The notes: generated by a model from the letters alone, not told the origin. Shown: positions 45,424-54,653, counted from the stretch's first letter. The stretch: DNA of 61,756 nt from an uncultured Desulfobacterales bacterium (GCA_937998305.1 CALLDL010000136.1:1-61756), one strand, 5' to 3'. Numbers and translations are program-made.

Positions 45424-46500
45424 TCAAGGTAGTGTTCGTTCAAGTTTGTCAACCTCAGCCAGCAAAACCTCGACAATTTTGTCTTCAGGAAATTTTTTTA
45501 GAATTTTTCCTTTTTTAAAAAGAATTCCTGTGCCGTCGCCGCCGGCAACACCGATGTCGGCCTCTTTGGCCTCTCCCGGTCCGTTCACTATACAGCCCAT
45601 AATGGCAAGTTTGATGGGCAGCGGCTTTAACAATAAAGCGTTTTCAACCTGTTCGAGAATTTTAAACAGGTTAATTTTACAGCGACCACAAGTGGGGCAG
45701 GATATAATGTCCGGCCCGTATTGGCGGATGTCCAGCGCTTTGAGGATTTCGTATCCAACCCTGACCTCTTCCACCGGGTCCCGGGTCAAAGAAACACGAA
45801 TCGTATCCCCGATACCTTCTGCAAGGAGCATTCCGATGCCAAGAGACGACTTGACGACTCCGGGATAGAGTCCTCCTGCCTCTGTTACTCCCACATGAAG
45901 GGGCAGATCTGTCTTTGAGGAAAGAAGCCTGTATGCCTCTATGGTACGATGGACATCAGAGGCCTTTATTGAAATCTTTATGTTATTAAAGTCAAACGAT
46001 TTTAATAAACCAATATGCCGCATAGCACTTTCAACCATGGCTTCCGCGCTTGCCCCATTATATTTCTTTAGGATATCTTTTTCAAGAGAACCTGAATTAA
46101 CCCCGATCCTAATGGGGATGTTAACGTCCTTTGCGCAATCAACAACTGCCTTGACTTTTTTTTCACCACCGATATTCCCCGGGTTAATTCTCAGGCCGTC
46201 GGCACCGGACTTCGCCGAAGCAATAGCCAGGCGATAGTCGAAGTGGATGTCGGCAATAATCGGTATCGAAATCTGTTGTTTAATTGAAGATATCGCTTCA
46301 GCATCTTCATGGTCTGGCACAGCCGCCCTGACGATTTCACACCCGGCTTTTTCCAGGCGATGGATTTGTGAGACGGTGGACTTGACATCCTGGGTAAAGG
46401 TATTGGTCATGGATTGGACGGCAACCGGTGCTGTCCCGCCCACACTTACATCTCCAACCTTAATCTGGCGGGTTTTTATTCGTTTTATTGAAAAAGGCAT
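45424..46500 (-). CDS. ispG: 4-hydroxy-3-methylbut-2-enyl-diphosphate synthase
   Basis: 358 aa. TIM-barrel N-terminal part (VQSMTNTFTQDV, ADIHFDYRLA, GLRINPGNIG) and a [4Fe-4S] C-terminal domain (SCPTCGRC..., MGCIVNGPGEA). Penultimate step of the MEP isoprenoid pathway. It heads the ispG-proS-rel leftward group. Confidence 0.95.
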   Translation of the reverse strand: MPFSIKRIKTRQIKVGDVSVGGTAPVAVQSMTNTFTQDVKSTVSQIHRLEKAGCEIVRAAVPDHEDAEAISSIKQQISIPIIADIHFDYRLAIASAKSGADGLRINPGNIGGEKKVKAVVDCAKDVNIPIRIGVNSGSLEKDILKKYNGASAEAMVESAMRHIGLLKSFDFNNIKISIKASDVHRTIEAYRLLSSKTDLPLHVGVTEAGGLYPGVVKSSLGIGMLLAEGIGDTIRVSLTRDPVEEVRVGYEILKALDIRQYGPDIISCPTCGRCKINLFKILEQVENALLLKPLPIKLAIMGCIVNGPGEAKEADIGVAGGDGTGILFKKGKILKKFPEDKIVEVLLAEVDKLERTLP

Positions 46501-46684
46501 GACGACCTGATATTAAATAAATTTGACAATGATTTTTATAAAGTTAATAAGACATATAATTAACAGACAGCACCCTGAAATTCAAGCAAAATGCAGATTT
46601 TGGATCGGTTTCAAAATCGATTGATCCGAAAACAGTCACATTTATCACGTTTTTGCAGCAAAAACATCACGAAAGGAGCGTGTA

Positions 46685-47119
46685 ATGAGTCTTCATAAAG
46701 GTAAAAAGTTTTCAACAAAGCACGGACCCGATGAAAAACCTGACACCTCGATTAAAACTGAAATATTGAAACAGACAAAAAACGAAAAAATTCCCTGTGC
46801 CGTGGCATTTGAAATTGCAAAAACGTTACAGATGTCACCGGAGACGGTGGGCAAGACGGCTGACCTGATGAATTTTAAATTGATAAAATGCCAACTGGGG
46901 TTGTTTGGATATCAGCCCAAAAAAAAGATTGTTAAACCTCAGGACAGTATAAAAGTGGATGTAAAAGATGCCGTTTCCGATGCGCTTTCTCAGGGAAGGC
47001 TTTCATGTAAACACGCATGGGACATCGCATCCCGGTTGCGCGTCAGCAAAATGACTGTCAGCTGGGCTTGCGAAGCCTTGGGGATCAAAATAAAGGATTG
47101 TCAGCTGGGGGCATTTTAA
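46685..47119 (+). CDS. Hypothetical protein with duplicated helix-turn-helix-like units
   Basis: 144 aa, AAGGAG before the ATG. Two related halves: IPCAVAFEIAKTLQMSPETV...KLIKCQLGLFGY (about 38-78) and LSCKHAWDIASRLRVSKMTV...KIKDCQLGAF (about 102-144). Each has a C-x3-A...IA..L..S..TV helix-turn-helix-like core and ends in a CQLG-F motif. It may bind nucleic acid or sit in a redox complex through the paired Cys. Family not recognised. Confidence 0.7.
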   Translation: MSLHKGKKFSTKHGPDEKPDTSIKTEILKQTKNEKIPCAVAFEIAKTLQMSPETVGKTADLMNFKLIKCQLGLFGYQPKKKIVKPQDSIKVDVKDAVSDALSQGRLSCKHAWDIASRLRVSKMTVSWACEALGIKIKDCQLGAF

Positions 47120-47339
47120 CCGAATTTTCGAATTGTTAAAACAATAAGAAGTAACTTCTCAAAAAACGATAGAGACCGATTTTCCGTAAATCTCTTTTTT
47201 TAAGATGAAAGGACTGGATTTTACTTTTTGAGAATCATGCTTACTATCTTGAAAACATTACCTGAAACTCCTTTGAAATTGATGAATTTCAAAAACATAG
47301 CCTATTATAAAAATATCGATTTAACCCTTTCAATGAAAA

Positions 47340-48437
47340 ATGAGACGAAGAGCTTTTATAAAAAAAATACTTATGGGTGTACAGACCCTGTTTTTGATTC
47401 GTTTTTTTCACCCTGCTGTTGTGCTGGCAGCCATTGGAAAAATGAAAGATCATCAATTGCACTATAAGCCCCTAAACGGACGAAGTTTGAGGGATATTGT
47501 GCTGAAAAAAGAGCATCACGGTAACGGTGTTTTCATAAATCCCATCGGACCTTTGCGGAAAAGAAGATTTCTGCAACTTCTGAAATGGAAATTCAGCCCA
47601 AGTCGGTTCAGTCCCTATCTTAAAGACCAGCCCGTTCATCCCATTGTCATAAACTGGTCGCCGATACAGGCACATCAAGGCGTCAGTGTCACTTTTCTCA
47701 AGCACGCCGGAATTCTCATCAAGGATGTCGACAGTTATCTAATGGTAGATCCGATGTTTTCCGATCTGACATGGTTTATTGAGGATTTTTCACCATTTAT
47801 ATTCAACCCGAAACAGATCCCAAAACCTGATCACGTTTTGATCACGCACGGTCATTACGACCACCTGGACAAGCCCTCTTTGTCCACTCTGGACAAAGCC
47901 ACCCATGTGATCACCCCCTTGGGGCATCACCGGGTATTTCAGGATTTGGAAATGAAAAATCGAACCCAGCTTGACTGGTACGACACATATCGCAACGGCA
48001 ATCAATCGATAACATTTCTGCCCAGCAATCATTGGACCATGCGAAACCCTTTTCGAGGCCCCAATCGGTCTTTATGGGGAGGGTATATGATCGAAACATC
48101 CGTCGGACACACGATTTATATCATGGGAGACTCAGGATACTTCGACGGATTTTCAGAAATCGGACAGGATTTCGACATCGACTTGGTTGTCATCAATCTT
48201 GGTGCCTATGAACCCCGGTGGTTCATGGCTTCCAGCCATATCAATCCCCGGGAAGCGGTTCAGGCGTTTAAAGAACTCAATGCCAAAAAGATGATGATCG
48301 TTCACTGGGGAACGTTTCGTCTGGGCGACGAACCAATCCATTTCCCCCCCGGAGACCTGAAAAAAGAACTGGAAAAGGAAGGGTTGAGCGACCGACTGGT
48401 CGATATGAAGCATGGTGAGACATTCTTTTTAAACTGA
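47340..48437 (+). CDS. MBL-fold metallohydrolase, UlaG/NAPE-PLD-like
   Basis: 365 aa. A Tat-like start (MRRRAFIKK plus a hydrophobic run), then the metallo-beta-lactamase metal motif THGHYDHLD, a later GDSGYF and HWGTF as the remaining ligands. It resembles the NAPE-PLD branch that hydrolyses phospholipid-type or phosphodiester substrates; probably periplasmic or membrane-attached. Isolated gene. Confidence 0.82.
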   Translation: MRRRAFIKKILMGVQTLFLIRFFHPAVVLAAIGKMKDHQLHYKPLNGRSLRDIVLKKEHHGNGVFINPIGPLRKRRFLQLLKWKFSPSRFSPYLKDQPVHPIVINWSPIQAHQGVSVTFLKHAGILIKDVDSYLMVDPMFSDLTWFIEDFSPFIFNPKQIPKPDHVLITHGHYDHLDKPSLSTLDKATHVITPLGHHRVFQDLEMKNRTQLDWYDTYRNGNQSITFLPSNHWTMRNPFRGPNRSLWGGYMIETSVGHTIYIMGDSGYFDGFSEIGQDFDIDLVVINLGAYEPRWFMASSHINPREAVQAFKELNAKKMMIVHWGTFRLGDEPIHFPPGDLKKELEKEGLSDRLVDMKHGETFFLN

Positions 48438-48713
48438 CCCCGTCATTTCAAGCTCCCGAAAAAACAATAAACCTTGCTTTTTTTTTTTATCATGCCCTAT
48501 AGTTTATTCTCTAATACAACGAATCTTATTCCAGATCTTGAATTTGAGGCATATTGTTTACATTCCCCAATAAATTGTTATTTTAGGAAATAAAGGTTTT
48601 GGAAAGGATGTTTCACCCACTAATAAACAAAGGATAAATGTTTTCAGGTATTAGTTTCAGGTATCATTTAGCGATTGATGTGTACTGACAACTCGAAATG
48701 AGAGGAGGCTCCA

Positions 48714-50342
48714 ATGTTTTGTTATCAATGTGAACAGACGGCAAAAGGCACGGGATGCACGGTGCAAGGAGTTTGCGGGAAAAAACCCGAAGTGGCGGCA
48801 TTACAGGATCTCCTCCTCTATGCGCTAATGGGGCTATCCCAGGTTGCCGTGGAGGGAAGAAAAGTTGGTGTCACGGATAGAGATGTGAATATTTTTACTG
48901 TTAAAGCGGCCTTCTCGACGCTGACCAATGTGGATTTCGATCCCGACCGCTTCAAAAATTTGATTCATGAGGCCGCAGAAAAGCGTGATCAGTTGAAAGA
49001 AAAAGTTGAGGCCGCCGGTGGGAATGTTGATCTGCATGATGGACCTGCTGAGTTTAATCCTCAATCTACTTTGGAGGGGTTGGTTAAGCAGGGTGAAGAT
49101 GTCGGCTTAAAATCCTATCCGGGCGATAACCCGGACATCCTCTCTTTGAAACACACCGTTCTCTTCGGTATAAAGGGAGTCAGTGCCTATGCGGACCACG
49201 CCCATATTTTAGGAGAGGAAGATGATAAAGTGTATGCTTACGTCCATGAAGGTCTGGCGGCCATTCAGAGGGATGATTTAAGCTTGGACGACTGGGTAGG
49301 CCTGGCCCTCAAGTGTGGTGAAGCCGCGCTTAAGGCCATGGAGCTTCTTGACGCCGGAAACACAAGCATTTACGGTCATCCGGTACCCACCCGGGTCCCG
49401 CTAGGACATAAAAAAGGAAAAGCCATTTTAGTGTCAGGCCATGATTTAAAGGATCTTGAAGAACTTCTTAAACAGACCCAAGGCAAAGGCATTTACATCT
49501 ATACACACGGAGAGATGCTTCCGACCCATGGTTACCCGAGGTTGAAGAAATATGAACACTTCTATGGCCAGTTTGGTACGGCCTGGCAAAAGCAGATCAA
49601 AGAATTTTCGGATTTTCCCGGAGCCATTTTGATGACGACCAACTGTATCCAAAGGCCCAAGAACGAATATAAGGACAATATTTTTACGAGCGGTATGGTC
49701 GGTTGGCCCGGTGTTCCGCACATTTCCGACTTGAATTTTAAACCCGTGATTGACAGAGCCCTTGAAATGCCCGGTTTCCAGGAAGATGAAAATGGCCGGG
49801 AAGTAACAGTGGGCTTCGCCCACAACGCAGTCTTGGGCGTTGCGGACAAGGTCATCGAAGCGGTCAAGGCCGGGGCCATCCGACATTTCTTCTTGGTGGC
49901 CGGCTGTGATGGCGCCAAACCGGGTCGCAACTACTACACGGAGTTTGTGGAAAAAGTGCCGAAAGATTGTGTTGTTCTAACACTGGCCTGTGGCAAATAT
50001 CGGTTCTTTGACAAAGATCTCGGAGATATCGGCGGCATCCCGAGGCTGCTGGATGCAGGTCAGTGCAACGATGCTTACTCGGCCGTCCAGATCGCTGTGG
50101 CCCTTGCCAATGCCTTTAATGTCAATGTGAATGAACTTCCGCTGTCTTTAATCATATCCTGGTATGAACAGAAGGCGGTGTGCATCCTGTTGGCTCTGCT
50201 GCATTTGGGTATCAAGGGGATCCGGCTTGGCCCCTCTTTGCCTGCTTTTTTGACTCCGAATGTGCTAGATACATTGGTGAAAAATTTCGACATCAAACCG
50301 ATTGCAACACCCGACGAGGATCTGAAGGCCATTTTGGGTTAA
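48714..50342 (+). CDS. hcp: Hybrid cluster protein (hydroxylamine reductase)
   Basis: 542 aa, GAGGAGG upstream. The N-terminal Cys set C3-x2-C6 with C15 and C21 binds the cubane cluster (CYQCEQTAKGTGCTVQGVC); hybrid-cluster ligands lie in the TTNC, GCDGAKPG and LACGKYRF blocks. It reduces hydroxylamine in vitro and detoxifies NO in cells. Sulfate reducers usually carry it with a ferredoxin (hcr/frdx), which is missing here; instead a nickel superoxide dismutase and a YHS protein follow. Confidence 0.95.
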   Translation: MFCYQCEQTAKGTGCTVQGVCGKKPEVAALQDLLLYALMGLSQVAVEGRKVGVTDRDVNIFTVKAAFSTLTNVDFDPDRFKNLIHEAAEKRDQLKEKVEAAGGNVDLHDGPAEFNPQSTLEGLVKQGEDVGLKSYPGDNPDILSLKHTVLFGIKGVSAYADHAHILGEEDDKVYAYVHEGLAAIQRDDLSLDDWVGLALKCGEAALKAMELLDAGNTSIYGHPVPTRVPLGHKKGKAILVSGHDLKDLEELLKQTQGKGIYIYTHGEMLPTHGYPRLKKYEHFYGQFGTAWQKQIKEFSDFPGAILMTTNCIQRPKNEYKDNIFTSGMVGWPGVPHISDLNFKPVIDRALEMPGFQEDENGREVTVGFAHNAVLGVADKVIEAVKAGAIRHFFLVAGCDGAKPGRNYYTEFVEKVPKDCVVLTLACGKYRFFDKDLGDIGGIPRLLDAGQCNDAYSAVQIAVALANAFNVNVNELPLSLIISWYEQKAVCILLALLHLGIKGIRLGPSLPAFLTPNVLDTLVKNFDIKPIATPDEDLKAILG

Positions 50343-50482
50343 CCAACCCGTTTGGCATCCAAACTGCCGGTGATCAGCAAGTTTTTATTGCAAAATTTTA
50401 TATGCTCAAGTTTCGCACCCAAATATGGCTAAAAAGCCTTTAAAGTAGCAGGACGAAATAAATTTTTAAGGAGGATTTTGTC

Positions 50483-50926
50483 ATGAGAAAGATATTTTTA
50501 CAAATTCTGGTTGGCTGTTCTTTTGTCTTTATCTTAGCCATACAAGCTTCTGCTCATTGTGAAATACCCTGTGGAATTTACCATGACGAGATGCGAATCG
50601 ATATGATTAATGAGGATATCGCTACCATTGAGAAATCCATGAACCAAATCATAAAACTCGAAAAAAAAGAATATAATAATTCCAATCAACTGGTGCGATG
50701 GATTACGAATAAAGAGCACCATGCAGATAAAATTCAAGAGATTGTCACTCAATATTTTATGACTCAACGGATCAAGACGGGTGCGAATAGCTATGAAAAG
50801 AAACTTGGATTGCTTCATCAGATGCTGATCTATAGCATGAAATGTAAACAAACGACCGATTTAGCCAATGTCAACAAATTAAAAGATCTTGTTGATGATT
50901 TTAAGACACTCTATTTTAAAAAATAA
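50483..50926 (+). CDS. sodN: Nickel superoxide dismutase with Sec signal peptide
   Basis: 147 aa. A 24-residue signal peptide ends in ASA; cleavage would leave H-C-EIP-C-GIY at the N-terminus, the nickel hook of NiSOD (His1, Cys2, Cys6 and Tyr9). The mature 123 aa continues with the family helix bundle (RWITNKEHHADKIQEIV). In Streptomyces NiSOD a separate protease, SodX, makes the N-terminus; here signal peptidase could do it, exporting the enzyme. AAGGAGG precedes ATG. Confidence 0.88.
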   Translation: MRKIFLQILVGCSFVFILAIQASAHCEIPCGIYHDEMRIDMINEDIATIEKSMNQIIKLEKKEYNNSNQLVRWITNKEHHADKIQEIVTQYFMTQRIKTGANSYEKKLGLLHQMLIYSMKCKQTTDLANVNKLKDLVDDFKTLYFKK

Positions 50927-51056
50927 TCATTTATTTAACTTCGATTGAGGTTTCATTTTTTTGGGTATACGAGAAGCTGCAGAAAATATCTTCTTATCAT
51001 GTTACGAAACCAAAGAATTAAATAATAGTTTTAATCATCGGGAGGAGGATTTCTAA

Positions 51057-51548
51057 ATGATTAATATCAGATCAAATACAACCAAAAAAGTTTTCCTCGG
51101 TATTTTGACGGCTGTTGTCCTGATAGGATCGCTACCTACATGGGGCAACACCGCCTCAATTAAACAAAAGATCAATACCAACTTTGATGGCGTTGCGATA
51201 AAAGGATACGACGCCGTTGCCTATTTTACCCAAGGGCGAGCAGTGAAAGGCACAAGCAAGTTCTCTTATAATTGGAATGATGCCAAGTGGTATTTTGCAA
51301 GTGCAAAAAACAGGGATCTGTTTGCAGCAGATCCTGAACAATACGCTCCACAATATGGTGGATATTGAGCAGATAGCTTAGCGGCAACCGGTCAGGTTGC
51401 CGGCGTAGATCCTGAGGCTTTTAAAATTATCGATGGGAAACTTTATTTAAATTGGAATACGGAAGTCAGCGATACATTCGCCAAAAAAGGTGACGATGCC
51501 ATAAAGAAGGCAGACGAGAATTGGGCGAAACTTAACGAAGAAAATTGA
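51057..51548 (+). CDS. Exported YHS-domain protein, probable selenoprotein (TGA read as Sec104)
   Basis: Signal peptide, then a YHS domain (FDGVAIKGYDAVAYF ... WYFASAKNRDLFAADPEQYAPQYGGY). An in-frame TGA at 51366-51368 would stop the protein at 103 aa, but the frame continues for 59 codons to TGA 51546-51548 and gives the family's normal C-terminal half (VAGVDPEAFKIIDGKLYL, then ADENWAKL). Relatives carry Cys right after YGGY, exactly at the TGA. A SECIS-like hairpin follows. I read this as a 163-aa selenoprotein; the alternative is a Cys-to-stop point mutation. It is adjacent to sodN and hcp. GGAGGAGG fixes the start. Confidence 0.82.
51382..51402 (+). promoter_or_regulatory. Bacterial SECIS-like hairpin
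   Basis: Perfect 8-bp stem CGGCAACC (51382-51389) with GGTTGCCG (51395-51402) and loop GGTCA, carrying the GGUC found in the loop of the E. coli fdhF SECIS. The loop starts 21 nt after the TGA at 51366-51368, within the usual range for bacterial SECIS elements. It would recruit SelB for selenocysteine insertion. Confidence 0.72.
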
Positions 51549-51598
51549 TCGCCGTAAAAACTTTGGAGCATACTGGAACCCGATACGTCGCATTTGTA

Positions 51599-53485
51599 TT
51601 AGTTAAGACCGGCTTTTTGCAGACCCTCGACAATCTTAGCTCGATCTTCCGGATTTCGAAACACAGTTCCATAGGAGTCGGTTTTAAAGAACGGATGTAA
51701 TCGGAGTACGTTAGTAGCTGATCGCTTTGCCTCTTCGATATGTTTAGCTTGAGCGTTGGCTGCAGCCAGCATGATATGGTGACCCACAAAATCCGGTTTT
51801 TTGGCCAGTCCCTTCTTCAGGATCGTTATGGTATCTTCATATCGCCCGCTTAGATAATACGCCTGCCCGAGTAGCATGAAAGCATCTAAAGATAATTGTG
51901 GATTTAGTCTAAGGGCGGATTCTAACCAATAAATGGCCTCATCCTTTCGGCCTGAATACAGCATAACCGAACCCAGTTGTCTTTGACTTTGGGTATCATT
52001 GGGATTAAGTTCAATTGCTCGATGTAGTTCGCTCATTGCAAGATCGTATTGCCTCCAACGAAGGTAAATGGCTCCGAGTGCGGAGTGAGCGAGCGCGTTG
52101 GATTCTTCCATGTTTAAGGCCGTTTTCGCAAGATCATGTACTTGTTGAAGAGATTTGTCGGGAAACATGGTCCAGCCGTAATAAAAATCATTGAGATGGG
52201 ACCATGCAAGAGCAGCGTAAGCCGATGAATAACGGGGATCGATTTCAATTGCTTGCTTAAACATTAGACGGGCATCTTTATTGCCTTCACGCGTGTTTTG
52301 ATAGAAATGTTCCCATCCACGCAATAGATAGTCATACGCACTCAGATTTTCTGTGTCTTTTCGCATTACCCGAGCGCGTTCAGTCTCGTCAATTTGAATG
52401 GCCATTTTTGCAACAATCGTTTGAACGATCTCGTTCTGTAATTTAAATAAATCTTTTAAATCTCTGTCATAGCGTTCAGCCCAAAGATGATGACCGGTGG
52501 CAGCATCAATGAGCTGGGAGTTTATTCGCACATTATTGCCCTTCTTTTGGACGCTTCCCTCCAATACATACCGTACACCTAAATCCCGACTTACGTCTTT
52601 AACCTTCACCGGTTTATCCTTGTAGGTAAATACTGTGTTGCTGGCAATGACAAGCAATTCGCTGAATTTTGAGAGGTCGGTAATAATGTCGTTGGTGATT
52701 CCATCGCTGAAATACTCTTGCTCTGGGTCGACGCTCAGGTTTTTGAATGGAAGCACTGCGATGGAAGGTTTTTCATTCAAAGAAACAGAAGTTTTGTGCA
52801 CTGATGTAACCTTGTCGGAAAAAAGGGCTGATCTCAAATAAAAATTCCAGCTTGCCACACCTGCAACCCCAAGCACCAGAATCGCTGCGGTTACGGCTAT
52901 CCATTGCCATCGACTCGGTCTCGATTTTTTCTCGCCGACCACCTTGCCGGCGTCTTCGGGCGCCATCAGGACTTGATATACCCTAACAGGCTCGGTAATG
53001 TTCTTGACGGCATGCGCTCCTATATACTCATAGCCCAAAGGCAATTTGTTCTTAATGTGTTCATATGCTGTCCTCGAAATACAGATGCCGCCACCTTGAG
53101 AGAGCCCCTCTATACGGGCTGCAATATTTACACCATCACCGTAAATTCGGCCTTCGTCTTCGATCACATCTCCGAGGTTGATCCCAATCCGAAACTCCAT
53201 CTTCCGATGTTCAGGTAACTCCGTGTTCCTGGCTTTGAGTTCCTTCTGTATATCCACGGCACCTCGAACCGCATCCACCACACTGGCAAACTCAGCCAGT
53301 ATGTTATCTCCTGGAGAGTCTATCACCCGGCCACGATATTTGTGGATAAGAGTGGCAATTAACTCACGATAAGTCTTTAAAGTGCGAACAGTGGCATCCT
53401 CGTCTTGGCCCATGAGGCTGCTGTATCCTTTAACATCAGCACTGAAAATGGCGGTGAGTTTACGTTTAAAGCCTTCTTGTGCCAT
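51599..53485 (-). CDS. Class III nucleotide cyclase with TPR output
   Basis: 628 aa. An N-terminal cyclase catalytic domain (FSADVKGYSSLM and GRIYGDGVNIAARIE), a membrane helix around residue 200 (AAILVLGVAGVASW), a TolB-N/FlgO-like domain (PSIAVLPFKNLS...YFSDGITNDI) and seven or more C-terminal TPRs. Such proteins are widespread in proteobacteria; the cyclase may make cAMP on an unknown signal. The metal-binding Asp pair looks intact (ADVKG; INLGD). It converges on the YHS gene. Confidence 0.88.
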   Translation of the reverse strand: MAQEGFKRKLTAIFSADVKGYSSLMGQDEDATVRTLKTYRELIATLIHKYRGRVIDSPGDNILAEFASVVDAVRGAVDIQKELKARNTELPEHRKMEFRIGINLGDVIEDEGRIYGDGVNIAARIEGLSQGGGICISRTAYEHIKNKLPLGYEYIGAHAVKNITEPVRVYQVLMAPEDAGKVVGEKKSRPSRWQWIAVTAAILVLGVAGVASWNFYLRSALFSDKVTSVHKTSVSLNEKPSIAVLPFKNLSVDPEQEYFSDGITNDIITDLSKFSELLVIASNTVFTYKDKPVKVKDVSRDLGVRYVLEGSVQKKGNNVRINSQLIDAATGHHLWAERYDRDLKDLFKLQNEIVQTIVAKMAIQIDETERARVMRKDTENLSAYDYLLRGWEHFYQNTREGNKDARLMFKQAIEIDPRYSSAYAALAWSHLNDFYYGWTMFPDKSLQQVHDLAKTALNMEESNALAHSALGAIYLRWRQYDLAMSELHRAIELNPNDTQSQRQLGSVMLYSGRKDEAIYWLESALRLNPQLSLDAFMLLGQAYYLSGRYEDTITILKKGLAKKPDFVGHHIMLAAANAQAKHIEEAKRSATNVLRLHPFFKTDSYGTVFRNPEDRAKIVEGLQKAGLN

Positions 53486-53729
53486 GAAGTCATCCCTCGT
53501 TAAAGTATTAAATCAGAGATAACATTATGATATTATTGATTTAATGGAGTGATAAATGAGGTGTCGGATCCGGTTCGTTTTATAAAAACGTGGTTGAGAT
53601 CAGACGGAAAAAGAAATAGAACCAACACCAATAAATACGACATAGTGCTGTTATGGATCAATTCCTATTTTAACTACTTCTATTTATACAACATTAAATT
53701 GATTCAGAAATCGAAAATAGCCGGCATCC

Positions 53730-54356
53730 CTAAAACTGGCCCACAAAAGGATTATAACGCTTTTCCCTGCCAATACTTGTTTCCGGGCCGTGCCCTGAAA
53801 GGACCTTAACATCATTTTCCATTTTGAAGAGTTTTGCCTGAATGCTCGATTTCAATGTGTCAAAATCTCCACCGGGAAAATCGGTGCGACCAATGGAACC
53901 GGCAAAAAGCGTGTCGCCAACGAACACAACCCCGTCTGTATAAAGAGAGATTCCACCCGGTGTATGTCCCGGGGTATGAATTACGCTTAAGGTAATCTCA
54001 CCGAAAGAAACGGTATCGCCTTCTTCCAAGGTTTGATCACAGGGCGGCGAGTTTTCCACTGAGATACCAAAAAACGCAGCATTTGTTGAAAGACTTTCAA
54101 GCATGGGTGCATCAAGGGGATGGATGAGGATGTCGGCGCTGGTTGCATCTTTCATCTTCCCGTTTGCGCTGACATGATCAAAATGTCCGTGGGTATTAAT
54201 GATATATTTTATCTTAAGTTTATCATCGGCAAGAGCAAGCAGGATTCTGTCTGCATCACCTCCCGGGTCAATGACAACAGCTTCTTTTGTTTTCGAACAT
54301 CCACATATAAAACAGTTTGCCATAAGTGGACCAACGGCCAATTCTTTAATAATCAA
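53730..54356 (-). CDS. Glyoxalase II-like MBL-fold hydrolase
   Basis: 208 aa, TTG start 8 bases after GGAGG. Metal ligands THGHFDHVS, GHTPGG and SGHGPET. Short YcbL/GloB-like form without the C-terminal glutathione-binding domain. It may hydrolyse acyl-thiol or other esters. It lies at the left end of the nusB-rib operon. Confidence 0.88.
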   Translation of the reverse strand: MIIKELAVGPLMANCFICGCSKTKEAVVIDPGGDADRILLALADDKLKIKYIINTHGHFDHVSANGKMKDATSADILIHPLDAPMLESLSTNAAFFGISVENSPPCDQTLEEGDTVSFGEITLSVIHTPGHTPGGISLYTDGVVFVGDTLFAGSIGRTDFPGGDFDTLKSSIQAKLFKMENDVKVLSGHGPETSIGREKRYNPFVGQF

Positions 54357-54387
54357 AATATCCTCCTTATAAGATCAAAAGCTACAT

Positions 54388-54651
54388 TCACGAAATCCTC
54401 TTTTTTGCCTGCTCAATAAGCTCCACAAGACTGACGATTTTCTGTTTCGGCTTTGAATTTGAAAGTTTTTTAAACTTATCCTCCGGAAGAAATTTATTTA
54501 AATATCCCACCACATCAAAGCATTCCCACCAGCAATCAAAGATTTTCCAGCAAACGGAATGGTCATCACCGCTTGTTTTGCAATAGGCAAATAAAACAGG
54601 TCCACCCAGTCTGGGGCATCTTTGCTCAAGCTGATTTATGTTTTCATCCAT
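54388..54651 (-). CDS. Cys-rich conserved hypothetical protein
   Basis: 87 aa. Cys residues in RCPRLGGPVLFAYC and C-WKIFDC-WWEC; the pattern suggests a small metal or cluster site. The start is 2 bases from the nusB stop, so it is part of the operon. I have seen similar short proteins only in anaerobic Desulfobacterota-like genomes, but I cannot name a family. Function unknown. Confidence 0.7.
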   Translation of the reverse strand: MDENINQLEQRCPRLGGPVLFAYCKTSGDDHSVCWKIFDCWWECFDVVGYLNKFLPEDKFKKLSNSKPKQKIVSLVELIEQAKKRIS

Positions 54652-54653
54652 TG

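Noticed and set aside
51057-51368. YHS gene as a 103-aa complete protein or a pseudogene
   Set aside because: The frame continues with intact family sequence for 59 codons and a SECIS-like hairpin is in place; a pseudogene remains the main alternative.
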